Source: an uncultured Bacteroidia bacterium
Lineage (GTDB): Bacteria; Bacteroidota; Bacteroidia; NS11-12g; UBA955
Assembly: GCA_943788195.1 (NCBI GenBank)
Contig: CALSPH010000001.1
Coordinates: 185,673 to 249,672 of the forward strand
Direction of reading: 5' to 3'
Length of the DNA: 64,000 bases
How positions within the stretch are numbered: position 1 is the stretch's first letter; every line of letters begins with the position of its first letter. The notes under the pieces are model-generated. The model was given only the letters and a program-made list of their open reading frames with translations, made no database searches and was not told the DNA's origin. Made by a program: the position numbers and the translations under genes. Below are positions 18,577 through 28,415 of the stretch, in pieces.

Positions 18577-19659
18577 ATGTTACTCGATTACTTTGAGCCG
18601 ATAAATTCTGCTGTTCTTAAGAATGCACGAAATGACGGAACTGTTGGAAAACAAATTCGACTCAACGATGGCAAAAGTATAAGTTTAGACCATTTTCAAA
18701 TTGCCCTAATAGGTATGGGTGAAAGTGCTGATAATGTGCGAAAACACCTATATAACTTAAGTGATAATTTGGGTCCTGCACGGATTTTAGATTTAGGGAA
18801 TTTGCGCATTACGGATGATGAAAAAAACAATGGTTTCGGTTTAACCCAAGTGATCCAAGAATTGCATAATGAGGCCATTGTTCCCATTATCATAGGTGAA
18901 ACGGCAGATCTATCCTATTATCAATATCGGGCTTATGAAAATGAGCGAGCCATGTGCGAAGTTGCACGAATAGAGGCTAAGGTGAGCTTAGAAGAAAACA
19001 GCACGTTACGGAATATCATTTTACATCAACCCAATTATTTATTCAATGTCACCTCCATTGGTGTACAAATGCATTATATCAGCACCACCATTGAAACCTA
19101 TATGAACGAGATGTGTTTTGATGTGATGCGACTTGGTCAATTTAGGGATGCTCCATATGAAAGCGAACCGTTCTTACGTTCTGCAGACATCTTTTCTTTT
19201 GACATTAATGCCATTCAAGCAAACGATATTAATTATGCCCATATGCAGCCCAATGGACTTACCGCTGACGAAGCATGTAGGATTACCCGGTATGCTGGTA
19301 TAAGCAACCAAATTTCTTCTGCATATTTTTATGGCGCACCTATCGATAAGAAGAATAACATGGGCGGAGAGCTCTATGCACAGCTCATCTGGTATTTTAT
19401 CCAAGGTTACATGAGCCGTAGATATGACGATCCTGATGGGGATCTGAATAATTTTACCATTTACAATACTCCGTTAATGGATGGCAAATACAACTTGAAG
19501 TTTCTTAAAAGTCACTTCAGTGAGCGATGGTGGCTGCAATTGGATGATGAAAATAATCTAAATAAAAAATTCATCAGCTGTAGTTATTCAGATTACGTGA
19601 GGGCCTCACGAGATGAACTTCCTGATCGATGGTGGAAGGCTTATCAAAAACTAATGTAA
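18577..19659 (+). CDS. Arginase/agmatinase/formimidoylglutamase family protein
   Basis: Ureohydrolase-like pattern ISLDHFQIALIGMGES...EAIVPIIIGETAD...DIFSFDINAIQANDI. Confidence 0.75.
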   Translation: MLLDYFEPINSAVLKNARNDGTVGKQIRLNDGKSISLDHFQIALIGMGESADNVRKHLYNLSDNLGPARILDLGNLRITDDEKNNGFGLTQVIQELHNEAIVPIIIGETADLSYYQYRAYENERAMCEVARIEAKVSLEENSTLRNIILHQPNYLFNVTSIGVQMHYISTTIETYMNEMCFDVMRLGQFRDAPYESEPFLRSADIFSFDINAIQANDINYAHMQPNGLTADEACRITRYAGISNQISSAYFYGAPIDKKNNMGGELYAQLIWYFIQGYMSRRYDDPDGDLNNFTIYNTPLMDGKYNLKFLKSHFSERWWLQLDDENNLNKKFISCSYSDYVRASRDELPDRWWKAYQKLM

Positions 19660-20316
19660 CGCTTTAGCCAAAAATTTGGCCATTTGATCTCCTGCCTTAT
19701 AACACTCCATTATCTGATTGATTAGTTTAGGGTCTGTTGTTTTTTCCGCAGGCATTTGATGAAAATAATACCATTGCTTGTTAAAAATTAGGGGTTCCAT
19801 TTCCGCTGCTGCAGCCAAATCTTTTGGCATTCTTTTGGCTTTTTCACCTCGTACTTCACCATACCACTTCTTAAATTCAGCAGCTGAACTGAGCTTAGCA
19901 AGGGTTTTGGCATGCTTCGCCATGTAGGATCTTATTTGAGCAATCTCTGCTGTACTCGCCATATAAATACCCCGATACACTCGAACATGTTCTGGCCCCA
20001 TTTCAACATATAACCCTGCAGGAGACATATCTTTTCTTCCCCCTTGGTTGATTGCTGCTGAGCGATTCAATTTATAGGGTGTTTTATCCTTTGCAAAACG
20101 AATATCTCTATTGATTCTGAATATACAATCCTTGGGTTTAGGATTTAAAGATTTGTTTTCCTTTTGCACAGCCTCAATAAGCTGTTCAACAAAATCTTCA
20201 AATGGTTTTTTTACATGCGTTTCATACCTTTTTCTATTCAAATCAAACCAGTCTTTATGGTTATTGGCCGCAAGTTCTTTGAAAAACTGATTAAATTCTG
20301 TGCTAATAGGATTCAT
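19651..20316 (-). CDS. DUF2461 domain-containing protein (TIGR02453-like)
   Basis: FFKELAANNHKDWFDLNRKRYETHVKKPFEDFVEQLI...RINRDIRFAKDKTPYKLNRSAAINQGG. Confidence 0.85.
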   Translation of the reverse strand: MNPISTEFNQFFKELAANNHKDWFDLNRKRYETHVKKPFEDFVEQLIEAVQKENKSLNPKPKDCIFRINRDIRFAKDKTPYKLNRSAAINQGGRKDMSPAGLYVEMGPEHVRVYRGIYMASTAEIAQIRSYMAKHAKTLAKLSSAAEFKKWYGEVRGEKAKRMPKDLAAAAEMEPLIFNKQWYYFHQMPAEKTTDPKLINQIMECYKAGDQMAKFLAKALH

Positions 20317-20420
20317 ATGTCTGCTCGAATTTATACTTTATCTATTAAAACTAGGGCACGAGCAATAATAATTTACATTCGCAAACAATAACAGGGCTTA
20401 ATCCTTATTAATAAGCAAGC

Positions 20421-21686
20421 ATGCAAATTTTCATATTTATCCTTCTGGACCTTTATATTTTCTCGGGTATTCTATCCTGGTTAAAAAAGCCACGTAGATG
20501 GCCCAAAAAAATTATTTTGATTTGCTTTTGGGTATTCAATGTTGCGGCCTACCTAATCCCGATGTATTACAGGAGTCAAAGTACGGCTGCTACCGGAAAA
20601 TTTCCATTGTCTCTCATTTTTGGCTTATTTTTAGTCTGGTTTTTGGCCAAAATAGTATTTGCATTGGTGCTCATTGTAAATGATTTATTCTCAGGCTCAA
20701 AATGGGGCATCAAACGTTTGAGACATCAAAGCAAAACAAATTCGGAAGAAACCCCGGAAACCAATAGCACACCAATCTCAACCAAACCTACATTAAGCCG
20801 ATCTGATTTCTTACTAAAGACTGGTGCTCTTGTTGCCGCTACCCCAACTGCAGCAATGAGTTTTGGGATTATTAGCGGTGCACATGACTACCGTGTCCGC
20901 AGAGAAACCCTAAAAATAAAGGGCTTGCCCAAAGCATTTCACGGCTTAACGATTGCTCAAATTAGCGATATCCATTCGGGCAGTTTTTGGAATAAAACAG
21001 CTGTAACTGGTGGCGTAGAAATGCTAAATGCCGAGAAACCCGATTTGGTATGTTTTACGGGTGATCTTGTGAACAGTTCAGCAACCGAAATAAAAGATTA
21101 CATCAATGTTTTTGATAAAGTAAAGGCGGATTTAGGAGTATACTCAGTGATTGGTAACCATGACTATGGCACCTATGTGAAATGGCCTAACAAAGCTGCT
21201 GAAGCACAAAACTTTGCTGACCTTAAGACAGCTCATGCCACTTTGGGCTGGGATTTACTGCTGAATGAAAATAGAATCATTAAGCAATCTGGCGAGTCAT
21301 TGGCATTGATTGGAGTTGAAAATTGGAGCGTCAATCCGAAAAGATTCCCATCCACTGGTAATTTGGACTTGGCTAAAATTGGAACGGAAGAAGCTGCCAC
21401 AAAGTTACTTATGTCGCACGACCCAACGCACTGGAGAGGCGAAATTTTAAAAGACCATTCAGACATCTCACTAACCATGAGTGGTCATACCCATGGGATG
21501 CAATTTGGAATTGAAACCGAAAATTTTAAATGGAGTCCCGTTCAATATTTGTACAAGGAATGGGCTGGTTTATACCAAGAATCAGATCAAAAACTTTATG
21601 TAAATAGAGGGTATGGGTATCTTGGATATCCAGGTAGATTTGGCATCTTACCTGAAATCACGATTCTGACTTTGGAATCGGTTTAA
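20421..21686 (+). CDS. Membrane-anchored metallophosphoesterase
   Basis: TIAQISDIHSGSFW...DLVCFTGDLVNS...VIGNHDYG...SGHTHGMQFG. Confidence 0.9.
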   Translation: MQIFIFILLDLYIFSGILSWLKKPRRWPKKIILICFWVFNVAAYLIPMYYRSQSTAATGKFPLSLIFGLFLVWFLAKIVFALVLIVNDLFSGSKWGIKRLRHQSKTNSEETPETNSTPISTKPTLSRSDFLLKTGALVAATPTAAMSFGIISGAHDYRVRRETLKIKGLPKAFHGLTIAQISDIHSGSFWNKTAVTGGVEMLNAEKPDLVCFTGDLVNSSATEIKDYINVFDKVKADLGVYSVIGNHDYGTYVKWPNKAAEAQNFADLKTAHATLGWDLLLNENRIIKQSGESLALIGVENWSVNPKRFPSTGNLDLAKIGTEEAATKLLMSHDPTHWRGEILKDHSDISLTMSGHTHGMQFGIETENFKWSPVQYLYKEWAGLYQESDQKLYVNRGYGYLGYPGRFGILPEITILTLESV

Positions 21687-21716
21687 ACTATAATTTAATG
21701 TAGCTTTGCTTTAGCA

Positions 21717-22901
21717 ATGCAAATCTTATTTGTAGCCAATCGTATTCCATATCCACCTTACCGAGGTGATAAACTAAAAATCTACAACCTAGCTAAAAAG
21801 CTTAGCAAAAACCATGAATTACATCTGGTCACTTTTGTAAGCAACAAAGATGAATGGCAATACAAATCGGAATTAGAAAAATTCTATCAAACCGTTACCC
21901 TAATAAGTCAGCCTAAATGGAAGAGCTATCTTTCTTGCATCTTAGGGATTTTCAGTAAAACCCCTTTTCAAGTTCTTTATTTTAAAAATAACAAAATGGG
22001 TCGAAAGCTGGATGAGATTCTAAGCACTAACCAATTTCAAGCCATTCATGTCCAACATTTGCGCATGGCGCAATATTTTATCAAGCGTAAACTTACAGCC
22101 CGTGTAATTCTAGACTTACCTGATGCTTTTTCATTGTATTGGAACCGAAGATTAACAAAAGCAACCAGCAATTTACAGCGCATGTTTATCAAAGTAGAAC
22201 ATCAGCGTTTATTGGATTATGAAAAACACATGCGCCTCTTTGATTTGAATTTAGCTTGCAGTAAAGAAGATATTTCATATCTCAAGTCTAAACATGGGAT
22301 AGAACATATCGAATTGCTTTCCAATGGAGTGGATATTGACACATTCAAACCCTCTGAAATTGAACCATTTACAAATCGAATTCTCTTTACAGGAAATATG
22401 GATTATGCCCCCAATATGGATGGGGCCTGCTACTTTGTAGAGGAAATATTACCCCTTATTGAGAATGAAATTCCTAATGTACATTTTGTTATTGCAGGTC
22501 AAAGACCCGTAAAAAAAGTCTTGGAACTGGCGCGTAATAATGTCGAAATTACTGGATTTATTCCCAAGTTAAACGAAATGTACGCAACAGCATCAGTGGT
22601 AGTATCTCCGCTGCGCATAGGAGCCGGAACGCAAAATAAAGTCCTTGAAAGTATGGCCATGGGTATACCAGTTGTATGCACAGAAATTGGGTTTGAAGGA
22701 CTAGGAGTACAAAGTGGGAATGGGGTATTCAAAGAAACCACCCCTGAGGACTTTGCTGCACAAGTTGTGATGCTTCTGAAAGATGAGAATCTTCGATCAA
22801 CAACTGGAAAGAAAGCAACTGAAATTATTAAAAATAGATTTAGTTGGGAGCAAATAGCGAACCAACTAGCCCAATATTTAAATCCCAATTATGAGAAATA
22901 G
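21717..22901 (+). CDS. Glycosyltransferase family 4 (TIGR03087-like)
   Basis: MQILFVANRIPYPPYRGDKLKIYNLAKKLSKNHELHLVTFV...APNMDGACYFVEEILPLI...SPLRIGAGTQNKVLESMAMGIPVVCT. Confidence 0.88.
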   Translation: MQILFVANRIPYPPYRGDKLKIYNLAKKLSKNHELHLVTFVSNKDEWQYKSELEKFYQTVTLISQPKWKSYLSCILGIFSKTPFQVLYFKNNKMGRKLDEILSTNQFQAIHVQHLRMAQYFIKRKLTARVILDLPDAFSLYWNRRLTKATSNLQRMFIKVEHQRLLDYEKHMRLFDLNLACSKEDISYLKSKHGIEHIELLSNGVDIDTFKPSEIEPFTNRILFTGNMDYAPNMDGACYFVEEILPLIENEIPNVHFVIAGQRPVKKVLELARNNVEITGFIPKLNEMYATASVVVSPLRIGAGTQNKVLESMAMGIPVVCTEIGFEGLGVQSGNGVFKETTPEDFAAQVVMLLKDENLRSTTGKKATEIIKNRFSWEQIANQLAQYLNPNYEK

Positions 22902-23451
22902 TATCTTCCTTATTTTTAGTGTTTACCTAATGGCTTGCAACAATGGCCCAGAAAAGCTGTCGATTGATAAGGACTTTGAAGTAACCACATTCGAAAATCG
23001 GTATCAAATTATGATCCCGGATTATATGGATGCAACGGACGAGCTACATGAAGAGGCTAATTTGCAGTTTATGAATGCATATAGAGAGACCTATATTATT
23101 GTAATTGATGAAGATAAGAATGAGTTCATCAATTCATTTAAACAAATAGAATCCTATGACACTACCATGTCTATCATAGATAATTATGCAGGAGTTATCA
23201 CTAGCAGCATAGAAACATCTGAAGATTTGACATTGGGCCAACCGAAAAAAACAAGCATCAATGGTATGGACGCCCGGCTTTACTTGATGGAAGGCGATGT
23301 GGACGGGATTCCCGAAGAAATCAGTTATATTTTTGCTTATATCGAAGGAAAAGACCGCATATATGCAATATCTACTTGGACATTGAAAGATCGTATGGAA
23401 AAATACAAGAATACCTTCTTCCAAAGCATTAAGTCACTTAAGGAATTATAA
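22891..23451 (+). CDS. Hypothetical lipoprotein
   Basis: Lipobox-like VYLMACNNG. Confidence 0.65.
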   Translation: MRNSIFLIFSVYLMACNNGPEKLSIDKDFEVTTFENRYQIMIPDYMDATDELHEEANLQFMNAYRETYIIVIDEDKNEFINSFKQIESYDTTMSIIDNYAGVITSSIETSEDLTLGQPKKTSINGMDARLYLMEGDVDGIPEEISYIFAYIEGKDRIYAISTWTLKDRMEKYKNTFFQSIKSLKEL

Positions 23452-23452
23452 G

Positions 23453-24265
23453 GTGAGCCTGCCAACAAACGTAATTTTGCAAAACATCACTGAAGCTATT
23501 CTAGAAGCTGCACAAGTTGCTGGTGCATTTCTTTTGCAATCGCAGAAAGAAATTGCTTCAATTGAAGTACAAATAAAATCGCTAAATCAACTGGTAAGCG
23601 AGATTGATATTAATGCTGAAAAACGAATTGTACAAATCCTTAAAGGCAAATTCCCGGAAGCTGGTTTCTTAACAGAAGAAGGAACTACGATCCAGCAAAA
23701 AGCTGAATTGTGTTTTATCATTGATCCTTTGGATGGGACAACCAATTACTTGCACAACTTGCCCATTTATTGTGTCAGCATTGCTGCAACTTTTAATGAC
23801 GTATTAATTGCTGGTGTTGTATACGCTCCTGCCAGCCAAGAAATGTTTCATGCGATGAAAGGGAACGGAGCATTTTTGAATCATCAACCCATAACTGTTT
23901 CACAAAGCCGAAACCTAAATGAGAGTCTGCTGGCCACAGGTTTCCCCTATTATGCATTTGAAGAAATGGACGCCTACATAGCCAGCTTGGAGTATTTCAT
24001 GCAAAACACACGCGGTTTGCGGAGAATGGGTTCTGCAGCCATTGACTTGGCATATACTGCCTGTGGTCGATTTTGCGGCTTCTTTGAACTGAATATCAAC
24101 ACTTGGGATGTTGCAGCCGGAATATTGTTAGTACAGGAAGCAGGAGGCAAGGTGAGTACTTTCAACGACCAAGGTTCAGCAATGAGTGGAAAGCAAATAA
24201 TTGCAAGTAACCCTGCGATTAATACTGAGTTGAAACGAGTTCTAGTGAATAATTTTTATCTTTGA
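23453..24265 (+). CDS. Inositol monophosphatase family protein
   Basis: EAGFLTEEG...CFIIDPLDGTTNYLHNLPIYCVSIA...INTWDVAAGILLVQEAGGKV. Confidence 0.93.
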   Translation: MSLPTNVILQNITEAILEAAQVAGAFLLQSQKEIASIEVQIKSLNQLVSEIDINAEKRIVQILKGKFPEAGFLTEEGTTIQQKAELCFIIDPLDGTTNYLHNLPIYCVSIAATFNDVLIAGVVYAPASQEMFHAMKGNGAFLNHQPITVSQSRNLNESLLATGFPYYAFEEMDAYIASLEYFMQNTRGLRRMGSAAIDLAYTACGRFCGFFELNINTWDVAAGILLVQEAGGKVSTFNDQGSAMSGKQIIASNPAINTELKRVLVNNFYL

Positions 24266-24274
24266 CCATAATCC

Positions 24275-24730
24275 TTGAAAAAAATACTCTATCCCCTGAT
24301 AATTGCATTTACTAGCTGTCTAATTTATGCTTGTGGAAATGAACCGACCGAAGAAGACCTCCCTGAAGTAGTTGATCAGTATGATACAGGAATTGAGGAT
24401 GATATCATCAGTCATGAACTTGAAAAAGAATCCATCCTAGAAAAAGAGCAAACTAAACCAAATGACTATCTATTGCTGCATGGAGATTGTAAAAGAAACA
24501 TTAAAGGAGAATGGATCCTTAAGGGAACCCTGGAAAACATAGCCAAAGAGGCTACATTTAGCAATATTCACTTGACGGCAGAGTATTATGATAAGCTCGA
24601 TTCAATGATTACCAGCTCAGACGAAATATTAAGTAGTTCCATTGCTCCTGGTGAAGTTGTTGAGTTAAAATATACTGTTTCCAAAAAACCCAAAAAAACA
24701 AAAGCAGTAACCGTTTGGGTGAAATTATAA
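24275..24730 (+). CDS. Hypothetical lipoprotein
   Basis: Lipobox-like CLIYACGNE; acidic N-terminal region. Confidence 0.6.
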   Translation: MKKILYPLIIAFTSCLIYACGNEPTEEDLPEVVDQYDTGIEDDIISHELEKESILEKEQTKPNDYLLLHGDCKRNIKGEWILKGTLENIAKEATFSNIHLTAEYYDKLDSMITSSDEILSSSIAPGEVVELKYTVSKKPKKTKAVTVWVKL

Positions 24731-25114
24731 ATGCTATTTAAGATCCCTTTTCTAATTGCAGCACGAATAATCATAGGATTATCCATACTTCTGCTAGGAT
24801 TCCATACATTGGTGATTCTTGAAGTAATCCCTTACACGATTGTTTGGGGAAGTAGGTTAAATTCCTTCGATGAAATGATTCAATTTGAAGTGGTAGCGCT
24901 AATTCTAAATGCGGGTCTCCTCGTAGTAAATTGGGTCAAAGTAAAAAATAAGCACAATGCATTTGTAAGCATATTGTTATGGGCATATACTGGATTATTT
25001 GCGGTAAACACGATTGGTAATCTACTTTCAAAAAACATGTTTGAGATGATCGTCTTTACGCCATTAACCATCCTTCTTGCGCTGCTTTGTGTTCGAGTGG
25101 CCCTGGAGAAATAG
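24731..25114 (+). CDS. Hypothetical small membrane protein
   Basis: 127 aa, four hydrophobic segments. Confidence 0.6.
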   Translation: MLFKIPFLIAARIIIGLSILLLGFHTLVILEVIPYTIVWGSRLNSFDEMIQFEVVALILNAGLLVVNWVKVKNKHNAFVSILLWAYTGLFAVNTIGNLLSKNMFEMIVFTPLTILLALLCVRVALEK

Positions 25115-25116
25115 CT

Positions 25117-25650
25117 ATGGCTAGTTCCATTGAATTTCAGTACTACGATAGTCCTTGTGGCGAAATGATTATTGGTTCCTATGAAGAACAACTCTGTCTA
25201 TGCGATTGGCGATATCGTAAAATGCGATTAAAAATTGACCATCGCATATCCACTGGTCTAAATACATCATTTGTGCAAAAGAATTCAACCGTCATAACTC
25301 AAACAATCCATCAGCTCAATTGCTATTTTAATAAAGGACTGCATTATTTTACCATTCCTATTCTTGAAGTGGGTACTCCATTTCAAAAACAAGTTTGGAA
25401 GCATCTGAAGGAGATCCCTTATGGCGAAACTTGGTCGTACACTGAACTTGCTCAACGAATGCTAAACCCTTTGGGCATTCGCGCTATTGCAAGCGCTAAT
25501 GGTGCCAATGCAATTTCAATTATTATTCCCTGTCACCGCATTATTGGAAGCGATGGTGATTTGGTGGGTTATGCAGGTGGTTTGCGCGCTAAAAAGCAGC
25601 TCTTGCAACTGGAAGGTGCGCTCAATATACAGCAACTTAGATTACTTTAA
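25117..25650 (+). CDS. ogt: Methylated-DNA--protein-cysteine methyltransferase
   Basis: GTPFQKQVWKHLKEIPYGETWSYTELAQRM...SIIIPCHRIIGSDGDLVGYAGGLRAKKQLLQLEGA. Confidence 0.93.
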   Translation: MASSIEFQYYDSPCGEMIIGSYEEQLCLCDWRYRKMRLKIDHRISTGLNTSFVQKNSTVITQTIHQLNCYFNKGLHYFTIPILEVGTPFQKQVWKHLKEIPYGETWSYTELAQRMLNPLGIRAIASANGANAISIIIPCHRIIGSDGDLVGYAGGLRAKKQLLQLEGALNIQQLRLL

Positions 25651-25691
25651 TTTGACTTAATTTTTACTACTTTTGATGCTTAACAAAGATT

Positions 25692-27080
25692 ATGAATAGA
25701 CAAGAATATATCGACCAAAACAAAGATCGTTTTTTAGACGAATTGCTTGAAATATTAAGAATGCCCAGCATCAGTGCGGACACCCATTACGATTCGGATG
25801 TGGCTAAAACGGCCGTATTTGTATATAATAAACTAGTAGAAGCAGGTGCAGATAACGTTGAAATATGCCATACAGAAGGACATCCCATTGTATATGGCGA
25901 TAAAATTTTTGACCCCAGTTTACCCACCATTTTGGTTTATGGACATTACGATGTACAACCACCGGATCCATTAGATTTATGGGATTCTCCTCCTTTTGAA
26001 CCGGTGATAAAAAAGACTGAAGAACATCCAGAAGGTGCTATTTATGCACGTGGAGCTTGCGATGATAAAGGCCAAATGTATATGCACTTAAAGGCTTTTG
26101 AGGCAATGATTCAAAGCAATACCTTAACCTGTAATGTGAAATTCATGATTGAAGGCGAAGAGGAAGTTGGATCAACCAATCTGGGTATTTTTGTTGCAAG
26201 TCATAAAGAAAAATTGAAGGCTGATGTGGTATTGGTAAGTGATACCAGTATGTTAGGTAATGATACTCCTTCAATTGATGTAGGATTAAGAGGACTATCT
26301 TATGTTGAGGTGGAAGTAACTGGACCCAATCGAGATTTACACAGTGGTGTCTATGGTGGTGCAGTAGCAAACCCAATCAATGTATTGGCAAAGATGATTG
26401 CAGATATGCAAGATGAAAACAATCATATTACCATACCGGGGTTTTATGATGATGTTGATGAGCTATCTGAAGCAGAACGTGCAGAACTAGCCAAAGCTCC
26501 TTTTGATTTAGAAGCATATAAAAAGGATTTAGATATCAATGATGTGCTAGGAGAAAAGGGTTATTCTTCTCCAGAGCGAGCAAGCATACGACCTACCCTA
26601 GATGTCAATGGTATTTGGGGAGGCTATATTGGCGAAGGTGCTAAAACCGTTTTACCAAGTAAGGCCTATGCCAAAATTTCTATGCGTTTGGTTCCAAATC
26701 AAAGTTCAGAACAAATTACTGCTCTTTTTCAAAACTACTTTGAAAATGCAGCACCTGATTGTGTCAAGGTAAAAGTAACCCCACATCATGGAGGAGAAGC
26801 GGCAGTAACCCCAATTGACAGCCCTGAATATTTAGCCGCAAGTATGGCCATGGAAAGTACATTTGGCAAAAAACCCATCCCTACACGTGGTGGAGGAAGT
26901 ATCCCAATCATCGCACTATTTGAAAAAGAACTTGGAATCAAATCTGTGTTAATGGGCTTTGGTTTAGATTCAGATGCATTACACTCGCCCAATGAAAAGT
27001 ATGGTCTCTTTAATTTCTACAAAGGCATTGAAACTATACCGTATTTTTATGAGCACTATGCTGGGTTGAAGAAAGGCTAG
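25692..27080 (+). CDS. M20 family dipeptidase/metallopeptidase
   Basis: LVYGHYDVQPPDPLDLWDSPPFEPVI...RGACDDKGQMYMHLKA...EGEEEVGS. Confidence 0.93.
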   Translation: MNRQEYIDQNKDRFLDELLEILRMPSISADTHYDSDVAKTAVFVYNKLVEAGADNVEICHTEGHPIVYGDKIFDPSLPTILVYGHYDVQPPDPLDLWDSPPFEPVIKKTEEHPEGAIYARGACDDKGQMYMHLKAFEAMIQSNTLTCNVKFMIEGEEEVGSTNLGIFVASHKEKLKADVVLVSDTSMLGNDTPSIDVGLRGLSYVEVEVTGPNRDLHSGVYGGAVANPINVLAKMIADMQDENNHITIPGFYDDVDELSEAERAELAKAPFDLEAYKKDLDINDVLGEKGYSSPERASIRPTLDVNGIWGGYIGEGAKTVLPSKAYAKISMRLVPNQSSEQITALFQNYFENAAPDCVKVKVTPHHGGEAAVTPIDSPEYLAASMAMESTFGKKPIPTRGGGSIPIIALFEKELGIKSVLMGFGLDSDALHSPNEKYGLFNFYKGIETIPYFYEHYAGLKKG

Positions 27081-27205
27081 GTCAATGCAATACTTCCCTA
27101 ATTGAAGCATTTAGTACGTTTATGGGGTCTTATTACTAAAAAGTACAATAGTTAACCTAAATCTTACAATTATTCGTCTCTGAGCTCATTGAATATTTCA
27201 TACTT

Positions 27206-27853
27206 TTGAATTTGATGAAAATACCTCAACTATCCTTGTTAAAAAGACTCGCTTTCATAAGTATTGCTTTGCCTCTTTTGATTATTTCATGCAAGCATGA
27301 AACGGTTGAACCTGAAATTGAAGCCCCCTCCAATTTGGTATATAATCCCAACACAATGTCGGTCATTAAGGGTACATCCATGAGCTCTAACACTCCCAGC
27401 ATTTCAGGAGGAACACCTATAACCTATAGCCTAAGCACAATACCCAATGCGGATAATGCAATTACTATAAATCAAACCTCAGGTGTGATAACTGCAGATA
27501 GTACCGCATCAATTGGAACCTATCAGATCACTGTTGTGGCCAAAAACAGCAAGAGTTCAGTTACCTTCACTAACGTTTTTACCATCTCCGTTGGTGTTGC
27601 AAATCCTGTTACCTTCATAGCGAAGATCAAACCCTTGATTACTTCCAACTGCTCATCTTGTCATACTCCAGGCGGTTCAAGTCTAGATTTTACAGATTAT
27701 ACACGCGCAAAAGGAAATATCAATACCATGATCAATCGGATAAATAGGGCACAGGGCAGTGGTGGGTTTATGCCACAAGGTGGCACTGCATTAAGTGCTG
27801 CAAATATTGCCCTGTTTGAGCAATGGAGAGCAGATGGATTAGTGGAGAACTAG
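27206..27853 (+). CDS. Lipoprotein with putative Ig-like domain and a c-type heme (CSSCH) motif
   Basis: SSGVITADST-type putative Ig pattern; KPLITSNCSSCHTPGGSSLDFTDYTRAKGNI. Confidence 0.7.
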   Translation: MNLMKIPQLSLLKRLAFISIALPLLIISCKHETVEPEIEAPSNLVYNPNTMSVIKGTSMSSNTPSISGGTPITYSLSTIPNADNAITINQTSGVITADSTASIGTYQITVVAKNSKSSVTFTNVFTISVGVANPVTFIAKIKPLITSNCSSCHTPGGSSLDFTDYTRAKGNINTMINRINRAQGSGGFMPQGGTALSAANIALFEQWRADGLVEN

Positions 27854-27855
27854 TT

Positions 27856-28103
27856 TTAGAAATCTTTCCGTTTAGACTTATAAACGATCCGCATAGCGGG
27901 TAGTATAACCCAAACTGAAAGCATCCCAAAGGCTGAGAACATGCCCAAATTCGTTCCTAAAAACTTCTTAAAGACGGCTCCTGTGTAACCAAACAATGCT
28001 GAGATATCGAGTTTAAGTAAAATAAGAATACGCGATAAATCGATTGGGTTAAACAAGGTAGCGCTTAATGCAAATTTGTCTAAGGGGTATTCTTGAAAAA
28101 GGA
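27856..28103 (-). pseudogene. C-terminal fragment of a NosY-like ABC transporter permease (N2O reductase maturation)
   Basis: FQEYPLDKFALSATLFNPIDLSRILILLKLDISALFGYTGAVFKKFLGTNLG; N-terminal membrane domain absent. Confidence 0.55.
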
Positions 28104-28415
28104 TTAGCGAAACTTTTGCAAGATTTAGCAAAGTGGAAAGTAATTACTTCAGCAAAAGGACCGAACGGAGGTTTCTATTTAACAGAGAAAAACAAGAATG
28201 CTGCATTAATTAATGTAGTTGAGAAAATAGATGGTCTAGATAAATTTGATAGCTGCGTTCTCGGGCTTTCTGAATGCAATCCGAATAATCCATGCCCCAT
28301 ACACTTTTCTATCGCTCCATTTAAAGATAAATTACTGGCTGATTTAAAGAACAATAGCATAAAGGACTATGCCATTAAAGTTCAAAATGGAGAATCCTTT
28401 TTAACAGAAGGTTAA
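28104..28415 (+). pseudogene. Rrf2 family regulator, truncated at the N-terminus
   Basis: LAKLLQDLAKWKVITSAKGPNGGFYLTEKN...IDGLDKFDSCVLGLSECNPNNPCPIHFSIAPFKDKL; first part of the winged HTH missing. Confidence 0.7.
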
